Positions 62,822 to 64,000 of a stretch of DNA of 64,000 nucleotides are shown in pieces. A model generated the notes under the pieces. That model was not told the origin of the DNA and made no database searches. It was given only the letters and a program-made list of their open reading frames with translations. The stretch lies in assembly GCF_051401765.1 (NCBI RefSeq), contig NW_027480599.1, forward strand, positions 1 through 64,000, in the 5' to 3' direction. Each line of letters starts with the position of its first letter. Position 1 is the first letter of the stretch. This DNA comes from Calliopsis andreniformis. Taxonomy: Eukaryota > Arthropoda > Insecta > Hymenoptera > Andrenidae. The position numbers and the translations under genes were made by a program.

Positions 62822-64000
62822 CGTTAATCTTCAATCCTCAATCCCCAATACTCAATCTTCAATCCTCAATCCTCAATCCTCAATCCTCAATCCTCAATCC
62901 TCAATCCTCAATCCTCTATCCTCAATCCTGAATCCTCAGTCCTCAAACCCAAATCCTCAATCCTCAATCCTCAATCTTCCAGCCTCAATCCCCAAACCTC
63001 AACTTTCAATCCTCAATACTCAATCATCAGTACTCTATCCTGAATCCTCAATCCTCAATCTGTAATACTCAATCCTTAATCCCTAATCCTCAATCTTCAA
63101 TCCTCAGTCCTCAATCCTCAATCCTAAACCCTCAATCCTCAATCCTCAATACTCTGTCCTCAAACCTCAATCCTCCACCCACAGTCCTCGTCCTCAACTC
63201 TCAACACTCAACCCTCAATCCTCAATCCTCAATCCTCAATCCTCAATCCTCAATCCTCAATCCTCAATCCTCAATCCTCAATCCTCAATCCTCAGTCCTC
63301 AAACCTCAATCCTCAACCCTCAGTCCTCGTACTCAATACTCAACCGTCAATTCTCAATCCTCAATCTTCAGTACTCAATCCTCAATCCTCAATCCTTAAT
63401 CCTCAGCCCTCAATCCTCATTCCTCAATTCTCAATCCTCAACCCTCTGTCCTCATCCTCAATCCTCAATCCTCGATCCTGAACCCTCAATCTTCAATCCT
63501 CTATAATCAATCTCCAATCCTACATCCTCAATGTTCAATCCTCAATCCCCAATCCTCAATCTACAATCCTCAATACTCAATCTTCAATCCTGAATCCGCA
63601 TTCCTCAATACTCTATCCTCAATCCTCAATCGCTAATCTTCAATCCTCAACCCGAATATTCAATCTTCAATCCTCAATCCTCAATCCTCAATCCTCAATC
63701 CTCAATCCTTAACTTTGAACACACAACCCTCAACCATCAATCCTCAATACTCAACCATCAATCCTCATTCCTCAATACTCAATACAAAATCCTGAATTCA
63801 CAGGGCTCAATACACAATCCACAATGTTCAATCATCAAATCTCAATCCTCAAACATCAATCCTCAACACTCAATCCCCAAACCTCAGTCCTCAATCTTCC
63901 ATCTTCAGTCCTCAATCCCCAATCCTCAATCTTCAATCCTCAATAGTCAATCCTCAATCCTCAACCCTCAGTCCTTAAACCTCAATCCTCAACCCTCAGT

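Larger units (their letters stand above)
1..64000 (+). repeat. CTCAATC heptamer satellite array
   Basis: The whole window is a tandem array of the 7-bp unit CTCAATC and its one- or two-base variants, with no unique sequence anywhere. Uninterrupted canonical runs reach about ten or eleven units, for example near 59231-59300 and 63213-63290. G is nearly absent from the + strand: most 60-base stretches hold zero to two. Register is interrupted mainly by 6-bp units (CTCATC, CTCGTC, CTCTTC). Kilobase-scale higher-order repeats are layered on the heptamer, and both ends fall inside repeats, so the array is longer than the window. Such arrays are known from eukaryotic heterochromatin. The location and the species are inference and not determined here. 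Confidence 0.97.
53991..64000 (+). repeat. H3-dominated heptamer domain
   Basis: Eight H3 cores occur here (54081, 55321, 56778, 57578, 58199, 60278, 62251, 63790), with no intact H1. About 53995-55045 recurs at 62165-63215 (offset 8,170). About 55060-55530 recurs from about 63500 to the window end (offset about 8,469). About 55230-55875 recurs at 60187-60846 with an offset shift of 14 bp. The window ends inside one of these repeats. Confidence 0.82.

Noticed and set aside
1..64000. Resemblance of SILNPQS heptads to coiled coils, the RNA polymerase II tail or ice-binding repeats
   Set aside because: The period of seven residues follows from 7 bp times 3. A proline in each unit excludes a coiled coil, and the identical peptide in all frames removes any coding argument.
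1..64000. Reverse-strand genes
   Set aside because: The reverse complement of the unit contains TGA, which falls in each frame every 21 bp. No reverse-strand frame of note survives.
1..64000. CRISPR array
   Set aside because: There are no unique spacers between constant repeats, no leader and no cas genes. The repetition is continuous down to 7 bp.
1..64000. CENP-B box
   Set aside because: The TTCG/CGGGA elements of the box are not present in the cores, and the + strand is too G-poor to hold one. I saw none on either strand.
1..64000. tRNA, rRNA or other structured RNA genes and transposable elements
   Set aside because: No stretch departs from heptamer-derived sequence long enough to hold one.

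Overview
This window is a single non-coding satellite block. All 64 kb is built from a 7-bp unit, CTCAATC on the + strand (GATTGAG on the other), mostly in strict heptamer register, with single-base variants such as CTCAGTC, CTCAAAC, CTCAACC, CTCAATA, TTCAATC, CCCAATC, ATCAATC, CTGAATC and CTTAATC. I found no gene, RNA gene, transposon, CRISPR array or unique sequence. Both window ends lie inside repeats, so the array continues outward on each side. A block of this size with kilobase higher-order repeats (HORs) points to heterochromatin or a (peri)centromeric, subtelomeric or sex/B-chromosome region of a eukaryote. The species cannot be read from the sequence, and I do not recognise the heptamer as a named satellite.

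Layout, with approximate breakpoints. 1-3430 is a segment that recurs at about 7.7-11.5 kb. 3431-7669 is the most diverged stretch. 7670-9377 repeats the start of the window with a 342-bp insertion. 9378-15065 is two tandem copies of a 2,844-bp HOR. 15071-28968 is three full and one partial copy of a 3.75-3.9-kb HOR, the first one chimeric. 28969-33989 is a mosaic. 33990-43091 is two nearly identical 4,551-bp HORs, and its right end is re-duplicated as a 1,471-bp unit (41450-44391). 44392-53990 is another mosaic. 53991-64000 is a different domain dominated by one core subfamily, with a 1.97-1.99-kb tandem pair.

The main non-heptamer signal is a roughly 175-bp core (25 heptamers, in register) that recurs more than 50 times in several subfamilies. 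Its centre carries an inverted repeat. In the best subfamily this is an 11-bp stem with a 2-nt bulge and 4-nt loop, intact in 21 of 24 copies. The core, the kilobase HORs, the register-preserving indels and the extreme strand asymmetry (G almost absent from the + strand) are the features worth following up.

The many + strand open frames encode only the heptapeptide SILNPQS. A stop-free 7-bp repeat gives the same peptide in all three frames, so these frames are a by-product of the repeat and are not annotated as genes. The opposite strand has TGA once per 21 bp in every frame.
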